64,000 bases of DNA, taken from assembly GCA_024734495.1 (NCBI GenBank), contig JALMQS010000828.1:840180-904179 (forward strand), given 5' to 3'. This stretch comes from Forficula auricularia. Taxonomy: Eukaryota > Arthropoda > Insecta > Dermaptera > Forficulidae. The translations under genes and the position numbers were made by a program. Shown here piece by piece: positions 1-11,705 of the stretch (the first letter of the stretch is position 1; every line of letters starts with the position of its first letter). The notes beneath the pieces were generated by a model. The model saw nothing but the letters and a program-made list of their open reading frames with translations. It was not told the DNA's origin and searched no databases.

Positions 1-1271
1 GTGCAATAGAATTGTTTTAGATTTTTTTATTAATAGTACGGTACGATTAGGAATCAAGTTTTCGAGTTAAATAATCGCAAAAATTATAAATCCACTCAGG
101 ATGACTGGAAACATATATTCTGAATTTCCAGTTTAAATTTGACAAAAATAAAGACATTATTTTTTCAGTGATTAAAATTTAAGAAACCTATTTGGTCCGG
201 AATGCTTTTTGGAATTCAGGTTCAATTCCCGAGGGAGCGAATACTTACCCACTGACATATAATAAAAAAACATCCTAATATCATGGATTCAGTAGTTTAG
301 AATCTCATGATTTTCTTTAGAAATATTAATTCTGCTACTAACGACAATTTGAACTTTAATATGTATTTAGTAAACGAATTAAATCTAAGCAAACAAGCCT
401 ATTTTAAGTGACATTTTTTTAGGTTAATTAAAGAAAAGTAAAACATTCAGACAGAATGAACCCAGTTAATTAAAATACACTATAAAAAGAAATATATTTA
501 TATAGAATGAAGAATACAGGGGTGTAGGGGTTGGAAATTGTTGCATTTTAGCATTATATACTAAAAAAAACCAGTCAAGTCTTATAACTTTAACAAAAGG
601 TAAAAAAAAAAGATCGTGTAAGTCTTTAGGAGGGAATAAAATAGGTGGAGAGGTGGTGTACTTTTCTTGAAACTGGGGAGGGGGGGGGCACCCCTGAAGA
701 ATGGGTTAAAAATATAAATAAATACATTTTTTTTATCCTTACTCAAGTAGGATTTTATTTCATCCAATTCTTCTTTGCTTGATTGTATTAAATAAATAAA
801 AAAAAAAAGAAAGAAAATCAAAGAAGAAAGAAATCAAATGGAAATGGAGAAAATATTTAAATTTCAATGCGAATAGAAATGAATGCTTGCTCGTTGCTTG
901 GAATCAGTCAATGCAGATCAGAGAGATCCATCCACCTGGATTTGTAAAAAAAAAAAAAAGGAATGAGAAGAAAAATCCACCGACAGGATATCCGGCCCAT
1001 ACGAGATGCATGAAGAAATATTTTCCCCATCTCTCTTGGGAACGAATCATTACAGATATCGGATATTTGATGCTTAGACATTTATGTTCAATATTTAGTG
1101 ATGTTAAAAACAATAGACAGACAAGTAAGCAATCGCGTTTCTAGAAGCATTGAATTGAAACATCCAAAAATATTTATTATTTTCGGCTCTTCTTAATCAA
1201 TACTTAAGAAGAAATTTAATAAGAAAATGTGGAGGAAAAAATTAAGACTTTTTTAAGATTCGGTACGCTTT
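1..1271. other. anonymous AT-rich DNA
   Basis: No convincing gene is visible. The stretch is AT-rich with homopolymer A/T and G runs. Positions 185-250 hold a B-box-like motif (CAGGTTCAATTCCCGAG), which may be a decayed tRNA-derived SINE head. Short open frames here are low in complexity and match no family I recognise. Confidence 0.5.
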
Positions 1272-1371
1272 ATCCCAGGTAACCACAATATCCTAAGAAT
1301 ATTCTAAGGATATTCTAAGGACATTTAAATCTTCTTAGAATATTCTGAGGATATTGTGTGTTACCTGGGAT
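1272..1371. mobile_element. short foldback MITE, TIR ATCCCAGGTAAC
   Basis: A 100-bp element is almost wholly an inverted repeat. The left end reads ATCCCAGGTAACCACAATA and the right end is its near-perfect complement. The two arms meet in an AT-rich centre built of repeated 'TTCTAAGGA' units. It has no coding capacity. The superfamily is uncertain because the flanks show no clear target duplication. Confidence 0.75.
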
Positions 1372-1810
1372 TATACATAGGTATATTATAACATGGCCTT
1401 GGAATATGAATAAAATAAAAAAATTGTGTATTTTACAATTTTGAGCCGGAAGTTCTAAAACTAGAGGCCCAAAATCTCAGTAATGAAAATTCAAACATTT
1501 TGATACAATAACGAACTTTTTGCGGCTTTCTGTTCTCGAGGGTATCGGAATCCAAACAGAAATCATTTGAAAATTATTTTTGAAGTGAAATTCTTTATTT
1601 AGTAGAACGTTCTTAGAGCTAGTTGAAACAATTTTCCCCTATAAATTTTTATTTATTTATTTATTTATTGAGTGAATTTTAATAATCAAGTCGCCAGCCA
1701 GACATGGTTCCGGACTTACTGAGTAAAAGAGCAGTCTCAGCAAACCAATTAAGTATATTTATTATAATAAAGGAAATGTATGTTTTTATTGTTCAATAAA
1801 TTTTTAATTG

Positions 1811-1847
1811 ATTTATATACGCAGATTTATCTGCGTATAATATAAAT
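1811..1847. repeat. perfect short hairpin
   Basis: ATTTATA, CGCAGA and their complements face each other across a 4-base loop, giving a compact stem-loop. No U-rich tract or other terminator sign is attached. Its role is unknown. Confidence 0.5.
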
Positions 1848-1967
1848 GATTAATTAAACAATAAATAATAAAATTTATGAGAATTTATTTTCAATAATAA
1901 TAACCTTTTAGATTATTAAATTATTTACGGATAATATTATTTTACGAATAAAACATATTCATAAAGA

Positions 1968-2145
1968 GAAATCAATGAGCTTGCACTCCGCTTGATTCAG
2001 ATAAACATATAAATATATGTATATAATTTATTTGTTAGAGACTATAGTTTAGAAGGCTTGGCCTTCATCATCAGTCTTTTTAATTAAAAACATTGATTTC
2101 TCTTTATAAATCAACAATTCTGTTACTCTCGGCAAAAAAGTCCAT
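1968..2145 (-). mobile_element. Penelope-like terminal-repeat fragment
   Basis: Read on the minus strand, the fragment runs from a 'GCCGAGAGTAACAGAATTG' start through a hammerhead-like motif to a tail with 'TCAAGCGGAGTGCAAGC' and 'CATTGATTTCTC'. The same blocks recur at 4430, 6540, 16930, 24893, 42107, 47825 and 48735. Assignment to a Penelope-like element rests on related repeats flanking a GIY-YIG remnant near 53 kb. Confidence 0.65.
2038..2078 (-). ncRNA. degenerate hammerhead-like motif (PLE)
   Basis: The minus strand reads CTGATGA, one extra T, the helix II hairpin GAAGGCCAAGCCTTC, TAAA, then CTATAGTC. The first G of the essential GAAA box is T here, so cleavage activity is unlikely. 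Spacing and stems match the better copies at 16934, 42981, 47928 and 52776. Confidence 0.6.
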
Positions 2146-3397
2146 GACAAAAACTACTCAGTAGAAACACAATAGTTTGAAGAATTTCAATAATAATTTT
2201 ACAAAAACTCAGCTTAATTCACTTTGCAACTTGCCATAGAAGTATTTGTTGATTCTTCTTTGAAGAAGAAATGAGGTTATAGTCATAAAAAAATCTATCA
2301 AAAATAAATTAAACTCCTATAATAGTAATTTAATCGATATTTAAGGTGAAATAAAATAAAAGGTTAAAATTTACTTTTTCATTTCATTTCCAAATGGCAA
2401 GTTAAATAAATGAATTAGACATTAAAAGTACCATTACGAAGACGCTTTCGGTAATTACCCTGTACCTTTCCACCCCCCTCCTCGACAACCGCACAAAGCC
2501 CTTTTCCTTGCCTTTGTCTCACCCTCTCTTATTTGATCTGTCTAAAAGCTCATTAGGCACAGAAATAGAATGGTCAGGGACTGTTGGCTAATTCGGACAA
2601 TTGCCTTTCTAAATGAATTAAATACTGCTCCACCACCCCCAGGCCAAACCCAACTAATATACTATATATACTCGTGTGTATATATATATATATATATAAT
2701 ATATTTGTTCTTAATTATATTTAGAAAAATAAATAATAAATTACTTGAAACAAGCCAGGCTGGCCGAAATATATAATTCTCTCGAAAATGTTCTTGCCTA
2801 TTCGTGTTGAGAAGTATCCGAAAGGTGAGATAAAAAAATCTAATTCAAAAAAATATTTTCTGCTTGTCTATGTTTATTTTTGTACTAGATTCATTGATAA
2901 CTCAAAAACACAAAGTAGTAACAAATTTGTTCTAGTGCTAAAATATTTTTATTTTCAAACCAAAGAGCTTTAAATTAAATTTTGGATTTCTAAATTTAGA
3001 ACTTTCAGTTGGCCTCTCGTTTACTCATTACAGAAGCATCACAGCTTGTTCTCAGGATCCTACCCCTAAATTTTCATCTTATAAAGTGCATCTCTTTAAA
3101 ATCAATAAATCCCCGCCTGTACCAAACTTGTGACTTTAAAAATAAATAAAAAATGTTATGTATTAAAAAAAGCAAATTTTACTTTATTTAAAAAAAAACC
3201 AACACCAAAGAGATACATTACTTGAATGTAACATAATAATAATTATCCTGGGCCTCTCAGACACCCGCTCTAAATTTTAGTTATTTGTTCTGAAGCTGAA
3301 AGTGTGAAGTTACTTGTAAATATGTACATATCTATCTTATCTTTGTAAGAGGCGGCCCGCTCCTCGGAGGTCCAATAAACAAAATATAACAAATGCA
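2146..3397. other. no gene seen; GC-richer patch at 2440-2660
   Basis: Mostly AT-rich filler. Positions 2440-2660 are clearly richer in G/C than the surroundings, have no repeat partner in the window, and lack a long open frame. They could be conserved noncoding DNA, but that is only a guess. A TA microsatellite lies at about 2675-2702. Confidence 0.35.
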
Positions 3398-3603
3398 CCA
3401 TTAGTTGGCCATGTACCAGTAGCTGGCCATTTGCAAGAAAAGTGCAAAAAAGAACCCTAATTTATGCAATTTCGAAAAATACCGCTATATGTAGCTCATA
3501 GCATGAGCTATATAGAGCTATTTTTCAAAATTGCATAAATTAGGGTTCTTTTTTTACACTTTTCTTGCAAGTGACCAGCTACTGGTACATGGTCAACTAT
3601 TGG
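3398..3603. mobile_element. foldback MITE with ~95-bp arms
   Basis: The left arm (CCATTAGTTGGCCATGTACC onward) and the right arm are near-perfect reverse complements. They pair over about 95 bases around a short loop near 3490-3505. The unit is noncoding. A transcript through it would form a long hairpin. Confidence 0.8.
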
Positions 3604-4429
3604 TTCTTTTATATTACAATGTATGAGTAGAGTATTTTCCCCAGATAATGAAAAATATGAGATATGGAATTATTGGCGAAATGAAATATAGGTCTTCTTT
3701 TTGATTAATCTACCACAAAATAATAAATTACATTCTATATATTTTCATTTAATTTTCTCAAATCTATGCTTTTTAAGATAGTGATAGCATAGATATCTAA
3801 GCTTTAAAAAAATTTTATGAGTGATTTTATTGATGACCATGCTTTGCAGCATTAGGTCGCCTTTTATTTTTAAAATGTACAATGGAATTGACACGTTCTC
3901 GATTCGATCGCTGTGTGAAAAATAACTTCTTTATCCATTACGCTAGGCACCTCACGTTCAAAGCAGATAAAAAAATTATAAAAATCTGGTTAAGAAATTG
4001 GAATAAAAAAATTTATTCGCAAAAAATAAAAATATTCTTTTCACCAATGCGAATCGTTAAGCCGGAAAAATATATCCACCCTCAGTGCTCGTTCGTCTTT
4101 TTTTTTTTTTTTTGTTTGATTTACATTTTGCAAATAGAATTTCAATATCACTAGAAGAAGAGAAGGAAAGAAAAAAAAGAAAACGAGGAAGTAGGAGTAG
4201 GGTTTGTGGGCATTTGCATTAAGAAAGAGGTTACTTTTTTCGGTTGAGCTTGAATAGGCTTTAAAAGAAAAATTTCCGTTTAGTTATAGTTAATTTTTTT
4301 TAAAGATTAATTATTTAACCAGAGAAATTAATCAAAGGGGATATATATTCTGTACAATTAAAAATTTAATCCTTTCTAGAAATATATTAATTACAGCTTT
4401 TGATAATTTTAAAGCATATTTTTGCAATT
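3604..4429. other. anonymous DNA
   Basis: No gene, TIR or repeat partner was recognised. The open frame at 3882-4154 is lysine- and phenylalanine-rich translation of AT-rich DNA, with no domain I can identify. Confidence 0.4.
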
Positions 4430-4476
4430 AGAAGAAATCATTGAGGTTGTGCTCTGCTTAACGTAAATAAACATAT
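4430..4476 (+). mobile_element. Penelope-like repeat fragment
   Basis: Contains the block AATCATTGAGGTTGTGCTC followed by TAAATAAACAT, shared with 42145-42188 and, inverted, with 1968-2010. A hAT element begins directly after it, so the hAT probably inserted in this PLE copy. Confidence 0.55.
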
Positions 4477-5315
4477 CAGTGGCGGTTGGTGACTTTTCAA
4501 CCAGGGGAACCTGTCCAAAAAAGTACCCTTCATTTTTTGAAATTTTATTTTAATCTTCGTTTTTTTTTTTTGCAAATTTCTTCGAATATGGCATTATTTC
4601 GTTATTTTTTAAATTTAACATTAGATTTTTTGATTTTTAAAAAATATATTTTCGGATTTTCGCCCCAAACGGATACTGCTTTGTGTGAGTGTAGGTAGGA
4701 GTCAGAAATTAAATCTTCTGGCTTAAACTCCACAGTTCCTGAGATGGAAATTAACCATCTTCCACATTGAATCAGTCTATCCTATATGAAAATCTTAAAT
4801 TTCTCCTAGTTCTAATGCTATAAGCAAGCTATGACTTGTCTATACCACTCTTAGTTATTTTGGATCTTATATATTGAGAGTTCGTAGTCCAAAACTTCTT
4901 GATTCATCTTTATTTATTCCTTTTTTGTATTATTACTATTTTAATAGTTCCTCAGAGAGAACAATTTTTATTCGACTAAAATCATCTGGACTTGTCTTCA
5001 ACATATTTGAACTGGAAGATATACCAGGCAGCGATTTCGCAAACTTTCTATTTGCACCCTTTTCGGAAAAATCATTCATTTTAATTGCTCCTTGAAACTA
5101 TGCAACAATTTTATTTTATTTTCGCGAACAAATATACTTTTCAAAACAAAAAAATGTTTTTTATAGAAATACCTATTTGAAATAACTAATAATTTGAAAA
5201 TTTGAAGATTCTCCTGAAATTTTGAAGTACCTTTTATATTTATGAAAATACTCTAAATTTTAAAATTTTAATGATGCGCCGCATCCACAACATCCATATT
5301 AACCGTACGCCACTG
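4477..5315 (-). mobile_element. non-autonomous hAT element, family 1, copy 1
   Basis: The ends are CAGTGGCGG and CGCCACTG. The flanks AAACATAT and ATACTTAT match at six of eight bases, consistent with the 8-bp target duplication of hAT elements. On the minus strand, a reading frame around 4950-5085 ends in FSRIKIVLSEEL. The copy at 41098 has the matching FSRIKIVLAEELLK, so a scrap of ancestral coding sequence survives. Other relatives lie at 62984-63936, 54362-54535 and 38835. Confidence 0.8.
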
Positions 5316-5362
5316 ATACTTATACATACAGTAGAGTCTCGAATATCCACAGGTCCCAATCA

Positions 5363-5617
5363 ATAGCCGGATACTGACTGAGGATTTGATTCGCGAGGCC
5401 AGCCCCTTGAGGCAAATGCCTGGTCGGTCTGTACGTGCCCCCCCCCCCCCCCCCCCCAAGGCAAAAGTGCCGTTGCCTCGTCTGAGACTTCCTCGGCCCG
5501 ACCCATCGGTCGTCGGTTTTTGTGAATGCTCAAATGCGCCTCGGGTCGTTTCCTGAGTTCTGCGGCAAACGCCTGAGGCAGCCTCGCGAGGCTGCTCCCT
5601 CAGTCAGTATCCGGCTA
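5363..5617. mobile_element. GC-rich TIR element nested in Tigger-like element
   Basis: AGCCGGATACTGACTGAGG at the left is mirrored by CCTCAGTCAGTATCCGGCT at the right, a perfect 19-bp TIR. The interior is GC-rich, with GAGGC/GCCTC repeats and a long C run near 5440. 'AAT' sits on both outer sides, possibly a 3-bp duplication. It is noncoding and its superfamily is unknown. Confidence 0.75.
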
Positions 5618-5649
5618 ATGACTAAAAATTTTTAAAAATACATATGTAC

Positions 5650-6043
5650 TACTAAGGATGTTACGGAGCTTCGACTCCGACTCCGAAAGGTCTGAATTCC
5701 CGATTGATTTAACACCTCCGACTCTGACTTCGGCTCCGATAATTTTGAATCGGAGGTTATAACGAAGATCGAAAGATTCGACCGCGCCCAGCTAGAGCGC
5801 GCACCTACAGGTTTTGACTTGGCATATTGTTGCATGTTACTTACATATGTGTATTATTATTTATATTTGACTGATTAAAGAGAGTGAATTATATTTCTTT
5901 TATTTCCTTAGGCCTGCTCTTAACAGTTAGTTACACACATCTTTCTACTCCGATTCCGCCTCCGACTCCGCCTCTGGCTCCGACTCCGATAAATCAAATT
6001 TAAAATCTCGGGTTCCGGTAAATCCACCTCCGTAACAACCCTA
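5650..6043. mobile_element. nested hAT-like element with perfect 8-bp TSD
   Basis: Flanked on both sides by ATATGTAC (5642-5649 and 6044-6051), an exact 8-bp duplication. The termini share GTTACGGAG and its complement. The interior carries repeated CTCCGACTCCG-type units, typical of subterminal repeats. No transposase is visible. Confidence 0.8.
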
Positions 6044-6332
6044 ATATGTACGTATGAAATTCAATTACGCAAGTTGATTAGTTTCTAAAATTACAAAATG
6101 CATACGTTCATGTACTTTAAAGCAAAAGTATAAAAAAATTTAAATTGTGATATTTTTTAATAATACATAAATATTGTAAATATTAAATACAAGCCTTTTC
6201 CGCATTTTTAAAATAAAAAAAAATGTTTATTTTTTATCCATTTTGTTTTAACTTCAAAATCGCATTATTCGAGGTTCTCGGTTATCCACGGAGCACTCAA
6301 CCCGAATTACCCTGGATAATTGGGACTCCAAG

Positions 6333-7104
6333 TATATATAATGAATAGGGATATAATATATGACCAATAGGTTATTTGAATCCATGAGAAATAAATAAAA
6401 TATTTATAATTAAAACCTAATGATGAAGGTAAAATCTTCAATACTGTAGTCCCTAAAAAACAAATTATATATAATACATATACCATATACCTACATATAA
6501 ATTTATTCATTTATATATGGATATATAATTATTTGAATTAAGTAGAGAAAAACCTCATTGAAATGAATCATCAACTCTGCTACACTCGACAAACTAAATC
6601 TTTTCACATAAATTAATTAGATAATTCAGAAAGTTAAGTAATTTTGAGATTAAAAAATTTTATTATATAGGTATAAATAAATCAATTTTACTTTATCTGT
6701 TATTAAATAATATTTTATTATTATTAATGTTGTGTAAGTATTCTATTTGTTGTTTTCTTATTTCTTGGTAGAAGGCCTACTTTAAAGGGTGGGTTTTGGG
6801 TGTTTTGGAATGAGAGGGCTACTTTGGAAAAGTTTCTGGACATTGAGCAGCAGCAGTCACATCGCATCTCTCTCACTTTTTGTCTCGTTCTTCCAGCTGG
6901 CGAGTTGTTATCTCTAGAAATGCTGGCGCCAGTTGGTCTCTGTCCCAAATTCTCATCCTCCAGTCTCCTATCGCTCTATCTCTTTTATTTTATTATATAT
7001 ATGTACTTATATACGCTACCACCAAAAATAAAAGCAAAATCTCTGTTTTGTTTTCTTTTGATTTTGTTTTTTTAACAAAAAATTAATAGAAATAAAATAA
7101 AATA
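6333..7104. other. no gene seen; PLE scrap and GC-richer patch
   Basis: A PLE fragment lies at about 6540-6596 on the minus strand ('AACCTCATTGA' then 'CTCTGCTACACTCGACAAA'). Positions 6780-6980 are GC-richer and unique in the window, with overlapping open frames on both strands but no recognisable domain. They may be conserved noncoding DNA. Confidence 0.35.
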
Positions 7105-7145
7105 GCCAAGTGCGAGACGGGCTCGAATACCGAAGGTTCCATCTC
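7105..7145 (+). repeat. head of dispersed 'GTGCGAG...GGTTCC' repeat
   Basis: GCCAAGTGCGAGACGGGCTC followed by CCGAAGGTTCC resembles the start of a dispersed repeat common in insect genomes, whose other end reads GGAACCCTAAA. Body and end fragments recur at 7845, 40075, 44278, 46385, 47400 and 58590, and a short piece at 26228. Confidence 0.6.
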
Positions 7146-7844
7146 TAATATACATTATTAGTTAAAAGACTCGATGCTGAATTTTATTATTCTGCCATCC
7201 CACAGATCGACAAGCAGAAAAAAATAGAGACATCAAATTCCTTCTTATTTGTATTTCATATGGAGTGAATAAACTAATTTTTTAAGATTTTTTTCAGAAT
7301 TTTAATTTAAATACTTGATTGAAAATGGGCTGGTACAAAAATCATCGAAAATTACCATTTTAGAGCATTCTCAACGGTCATTCCGAATTAAAAAAAAACC
7401 TAATTCTTTTTAAAGAGATCTCTGTAGGTATTCCTACCTAAGAAAGCATGATAAAGTAATATTCTGGAAGGAGATGAAATGAATATGGAATTGGAATAAT
7501 TATCGGAAGAAGTTTTTTATTTAATTAGTTTTTCCTCTTATTAAAAAGAAGGACTAAAAAGATGATCAAGGACAGTCGATGGTGGAGAAGTAATCTCCGG
7601 AGTCGAAGCTCAAATACAATGTATACATTGATTCATGTAAAATAATTGGTTTAATAAAATTTATAAAAAAAAAAGTAATATTCTATATAAAAAGTGGAGA
7701 GGAAACCTTTACGAAATTTCGAATTTTTCGAGATTTTTAAATGATAGGGTTGCAAAGTTAGAGAATTAGTTTCTACTGAGGGGTGCTTTTGTAGGTTTTA
7801 TAACTCGAATGGAAATATAAATAAAATAAGCCGATTTAGGGAAA

Positions 7845-8300
7845 GTAGGACTCACATAGCGAGGGTTTCTATAAAATATTTTCTAAAATACTTGAGATAT
7901 TATTATATTCGTTCTTATTTAGCTTTTATAAGGAGAGAATGACCAATTTTCGTTATTTTTTCATAATTTTATGTACAGTGGTTTTTGGATACTCATTCAA
8001 GTACAAAAATTGTGATTTCTTTGACGCCATACTACACTGTCATTTTAAAGTAAAATTAAATTAAAAAAAAAGATTTAAATTCTACTAAATATCTTAATGA
8101 TATCTTCACATGTGTACCTGACACGCGATGATTCGATTAAAATTTTAATACGATTTTTGATTTTAGGAAAATGTAAATAACTTATAAAATTCAAGTTTGT
8201 TACTTAGTTTGTATTTAGTTTACGAGCGATAATACTGGCTGGGATAGACAGATAGAGAGTCACTAATAGGATTCCCTTTACCTTTAATGCTAAAAAATAA
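7845..8300 (+). repeat. dispersed insect-type repeat, body and end
   Basis: Contains 'ACTTGAGATAT', 'AAGGAGAGAATGA', 'GATTCGATTAAAATTTTAAT' and 'TTAGTTTACGAGCGA', followed by a GACAGATAGAGAG tract and 'GGATTCCCTTT'. The same order of blocks is seen at 40075-40318, 44278-44440 and 46385-46530. It is noncoding and its class is unresolved. Confidence 0.6.
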
Positions 8301-9300
8301 ACCAGTTTTCATTTTAGACTAGAAGTTTAATATGATGAAGATGAAAAGAACGTAAAAACATCACTTATGTATTATAAATAAATAAATAAAAAATTTAATT
8401 ATAAACTTACATATGAATTTAGCTTTGAGATAAAAACTCACCTGAAACAAAAGAAAAAAAACACTTTGGTTAGTTGTTTCCAGACACAGAAATCTTAGCC
8501 CCCAAAAGTTAGTCAACCATACATACACGTATAACAAACTCGATTAAATATTTAAGGAATAGATTCTTATGAAAAATATAACAGTTTAACAGCTCTAATA
8601 GTATAATATTATGAGATAGCACCAGCCTGTAGATGTCCACCATCAAGAGCGATGGGCCAGGATCGATTCCCTATTATGTCAAAAATTTCTTTTGAGAACA
8701 AAAATTTATGCACTTATAAATATAAAAGAGAAGGTAATAATAGATTATTCTAGGAAGTATAATAATTTCGAAGGAGATTAGGCACTATAGGAATACTGTT
8801 CATAAAAACATTTTAATGCTCAAAAAAGTATTAAACAAAAATATGGTACAAAAAATCAAACCAGACTTTATAGTCGATAATGATGCACATTTTTAATTAG
8901 ATAACCAAATTCATGACATTCCGAGAACTAGTTCTGAAGTCGTTTTCAAATAGACTTCTCCCACTTGAAAATGACTCTAAAATTAGATGTCGAAACGTCA
9001 TTATGAGTTTATCGAATTAAAATTTGCAATCTAAGTGGTGGCATCCAAAAGTTATTTTTTGTTAAAAAACCCATACTAATCTGTAAAATAACAAATAATC
9101 CGTTGATTGCAATTTAATATGGTATTATTTTAATTTTATCCATTAAATTTTTTTTCAAAAGTGTTAATTGATTAAAAGAGTATTAAAGAATTTTTTAAAG
9201 AATTACATTAGAATCAAGAAAAGAATTTAAGGGAGCTAAAAACTCTGATTTTATTTTCCAAAAAAATGAGTCTTTTGATGAAAAATAGATGCCTATCAAA
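8301..9300. other. no gene; SINE-like and PLE-like scraps
   Basis: Positions 8612-8685 hold a tRNA-like segment with a B-box (CAGGATCGATTCCCT). Positions 8930-9005 read CTTGAAAATGACTC then GATGTCGAAACGTCA, resembling the 3' region of Penelope elements. Nothing else was recognised. Confidence 0.4.
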
Positions 9301-9530
9301 AGATTACGGCTGTTTTATTAAGTCCGTATTCCAAAATTTCGAAATTTTATTTCCGCCTCTTAGAATTCATATCTAATATTAAAAAGCATAATAGCCCATA
9401 ACAGCTATTCATGACGAAACGGAAGAGGTTGATTACCTTCCTTCCAGCCATATATATCCAGACGATGAACTTTGTTCCAAGAAAGAGCAACAATTTTTTT
9501 GAAAATTTAACTAGGTAATTTCTATCAAAT
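9301..9530 (+). repeat. dispersed repeat L, copy 1
   Basis: Begins AGATTACGGCTGTTTTATTA and ends AAATTTAACTAGGTAAT. A second copy at 10329-10562 shares the full order of blocks, including AAATTTCGAAATTTTATTTC and GAACTTTGTTC/GAACTCTGTTC. The flanks of the two copies differ, so these look like separate insertions rather than a local duplication. Confidence 0.7.
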
Positions 9531-9586
9531 AGACTTCTTTCTTAGACTTGAAAACGACTCACAATCTCTCTTTGTCTTAGTTAAAC

Positions 9587-10010
9587 TAACTAGCTGCGAC
9601 GCCCGATTTCTGCGGGCTTCTTGTTAGCCAAGGGGCTTTGCCCTCTGGACCTCCTCTCCTCCCCCTACATAAAAACATTCTTTAAAAAGACTGATGTAAT
9701 TTTTTTTCTTACATATTATTTGTAATAGCATATCCCGCATAGTGTTACCCCTAAATGTTGGTTTTTGCGTTTCTAGCTCCTTGGAGACCCATAGATTATG
9801 TAGGTATACAAAATTTCGTTGAGTTAACCTCTCTCCATTTTTGGGTTTTGGTTTTTGGCCACAGATTATACAAACGATGCAGTTTGGGACCATACGCTTC
9901 TAAATATTGCGAATTGGAACCTCCACTCTTAGCTAAAAACGCAACGGTTATAATTCTTAAAAGAATATGGTATTGACTAATTGCCAATATAGTTAGCCAC
10001 ATAGCAGGTT
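9587..10010 (+). repeat. 'CTAGCTGCGACGCCCG' repeat, copy 1
   Basis: Starts AACTAGCTGCGACGCCCG, runs through GCTTTGCCCTCTGGACC, and includes the block GACCCATAGATTATGTA and the phrase AGCTAAAAACGCAACGG. Related sequence lies at 10918-11705, 15430-15600 (opposite strand) and 63367-63834. The type is unresolved. Such units are common in insect genomes. Confidence 0.55.
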
Positions 10011-10328
10011 GAAAAAGTACGCTTTCTGATAACCAAAGTTATTGTGCACGGCCAGTATTGGTATGGGGTGGGGGTTTAATTGCCAATATAGACAGAAATT
10101 GGCTGCCCTATATTTAAACTAAATTATATTTATTGATGAAAAATTGGTTTTATTATTTTTTCGTTATTATTAAATTTTGAAATTATATTCTTATTTTATT
10201 TTTTATAAAATTTTAATTCAATGTTAGATTATTTTTAATAATTGAGGTGATTGAAAGTCATGTAGAGCGCACAAGTCGTTAGAATTTGATGTATCTTAGT
10301 GGAAATAAAAAGGAGAGACCATACCGGG

Positions 10329-10562
10329 AGATTACGGCTGTTTTATTAGGTAAGCCCGGACAACGAAATTTCGAAATTTTATTTCGGTCTTTTAGCATTC
10401 ATATCTAATAATAAAAATCATAATATCCCATTACAACCTTTCATGATGAAACGGAAGATGTTGATTATCTTCCTTCCATCCATATACATATATCAAGACG
10501 ATGAACTCTGTTCTAAGAAAGAGCAGCCAGTTATTCGAAAATTTAACTAGGTAATATCCATC
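10329..10562 (+). repeat. dispersed repeat L, copy 2
   Basis: Second copy of the unit at 9301-9530, with the same start (AGATTACGGCTGTTTTATTA) and end (AAATTTAACTAGGTAAT) and many point differences between. It has no coding capacity. Confidence 0.7.
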
Positions 10563-10917
10563 TCTATCTCTCAATCTATTTGTTTATTAGATTCGTGATC
10601 TATCCTTTTTATATATTTATTTATTCATTAGCATAAAGAGAGAGTCCTGTTCTATATGTTCCTGTCTAAATCTGTCGTCATATTCCACCGCAGACATAAA
10701 CAGTGGAAGATAAAAATGGAAATGTATTAATCTACTCCATGGCGAGATCTCTTTTGGAATTGGGAATGAATAAATAAATAAATAAATAAACAGGCAAATG
10801 AATGTGTGAATGTATAATGGAAGAGTGGGGCGAGTCAAATTAAAATGATTTTTGCTCAGAGAATAATAAACTGGGCGGGATGTGTAAATTTAGTTCACTC
10901 AAATTTTTTTTTATAGA

Positions 10918-11705
10918 TTAGTAGCTGCAAGGCCCGCCTTCGGCGGCCCTCTTGCTAGCCAGGAAGCACGCCCCTGGACCCCTAACCCACGAACCCAACT
11001 CTCACACCCCACCCCACCCCCCGAAACCCACCCATCACCCCCACCTCCCGCACCATGTACCCGTGCCCAACCCCCGCCCCCACCCCACCACCCCAACACT
11101 CCATCCTGCACCCCACCCACATTGGACCCCCACCACCCCACTACGTCGCTGGACCCTCACCTGAACCTCCCACTCCACCAACCCTGTACCCCTCCGTGCC
11201 CATACCCCCCGAATCCAGTTTTTGCATTTCTAACTCTCTAAAGGCCCACAGATTATGTATACAAAATTTGGTTGGGTTTGCTCCAAGGGCAAGAATTTAC
11301 ATATTTTTCACCCTCCCCCGCCCTTTTAGGTGATTTTTCGGGGGAATTTTTTTAAACAAAAGTTGTCAGAAATTACATCCCCTACCACTTTGCTGATAAT
11401 AAAATTTGCCGTAGGGTTAATAGTTTAGGAGTTATTTGATAATTTTAATTCGAGGGCCCCCAAAACCCCCTTTTGGGGTCAAAATATCAAAACGTTATAT
11501 AGCTAAAAACGTAAGTTAGAAGACATCTGATGCAAATATGAAATTTCATAATAATCCCTTCAGCCGTTTTTACCTGAATCGTGAGCAACTTTTCGCGGAA
11601 ACCACTGAAACAGACAGACATACAGACTTGAAACGTGTGCAACCAACATTTGGCGTGATTTGGAGCAATATACAGACAAAACCTTAATTTTATATATATA
11701 TAGAT
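10918..11705 (+). repeat. 'TAGCTGCAAGGCCCGCC' repeat, copy 2, C-rich
   Basis: Begins TAGCTGCAAGGCCCGCCTT, then has a strongly C-rich stretch (about 10970-11215). The last 460 bases are shared with 63367-63834: GTTTGCTCCAAGGGCAAG, GTTGTCAGAAAT, GCCGTAGGGTTAATAG, CGTTATATAGCTAAAAACG and AAACGTGTGCAACCAA. It ends in TTTTATATATATATAGAT. The proline-rich frames across it are artefacts of the C-rich tract. Confidence 0.65.

Larger units (their letters stand above)
5329..6332. mobile_element. Tigger/pogo-like DNA transposon remnant
   Basis: The left end begins CAGTAGAGTCTCGAATATCC, and the reversed right end reads CTTGGAGTCCCAATTATCC. Both resemble pogo/Tigger termini, and TA dinucleotides flank both sides (5327-5328 and 6333-6334). 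The interior has no transposase frame. It is interrupted by two other elements, at 5363-5617 and 5650-6043. Confidence 0.6.

Noticed and set aside
5268..5459. Glycine-rich minus-strand frame
   Set aside because: It spans a hAT end, a Tigger end and a C homopolymer inside a TIR element. It is an artefact of repeats.
10952..11333. Proline- and histidine-rich open frames on both strands
   Set aside because: They translate a C-rich tract inside a dispersed repeat. Frames are open in several phases at once and no domain is present.
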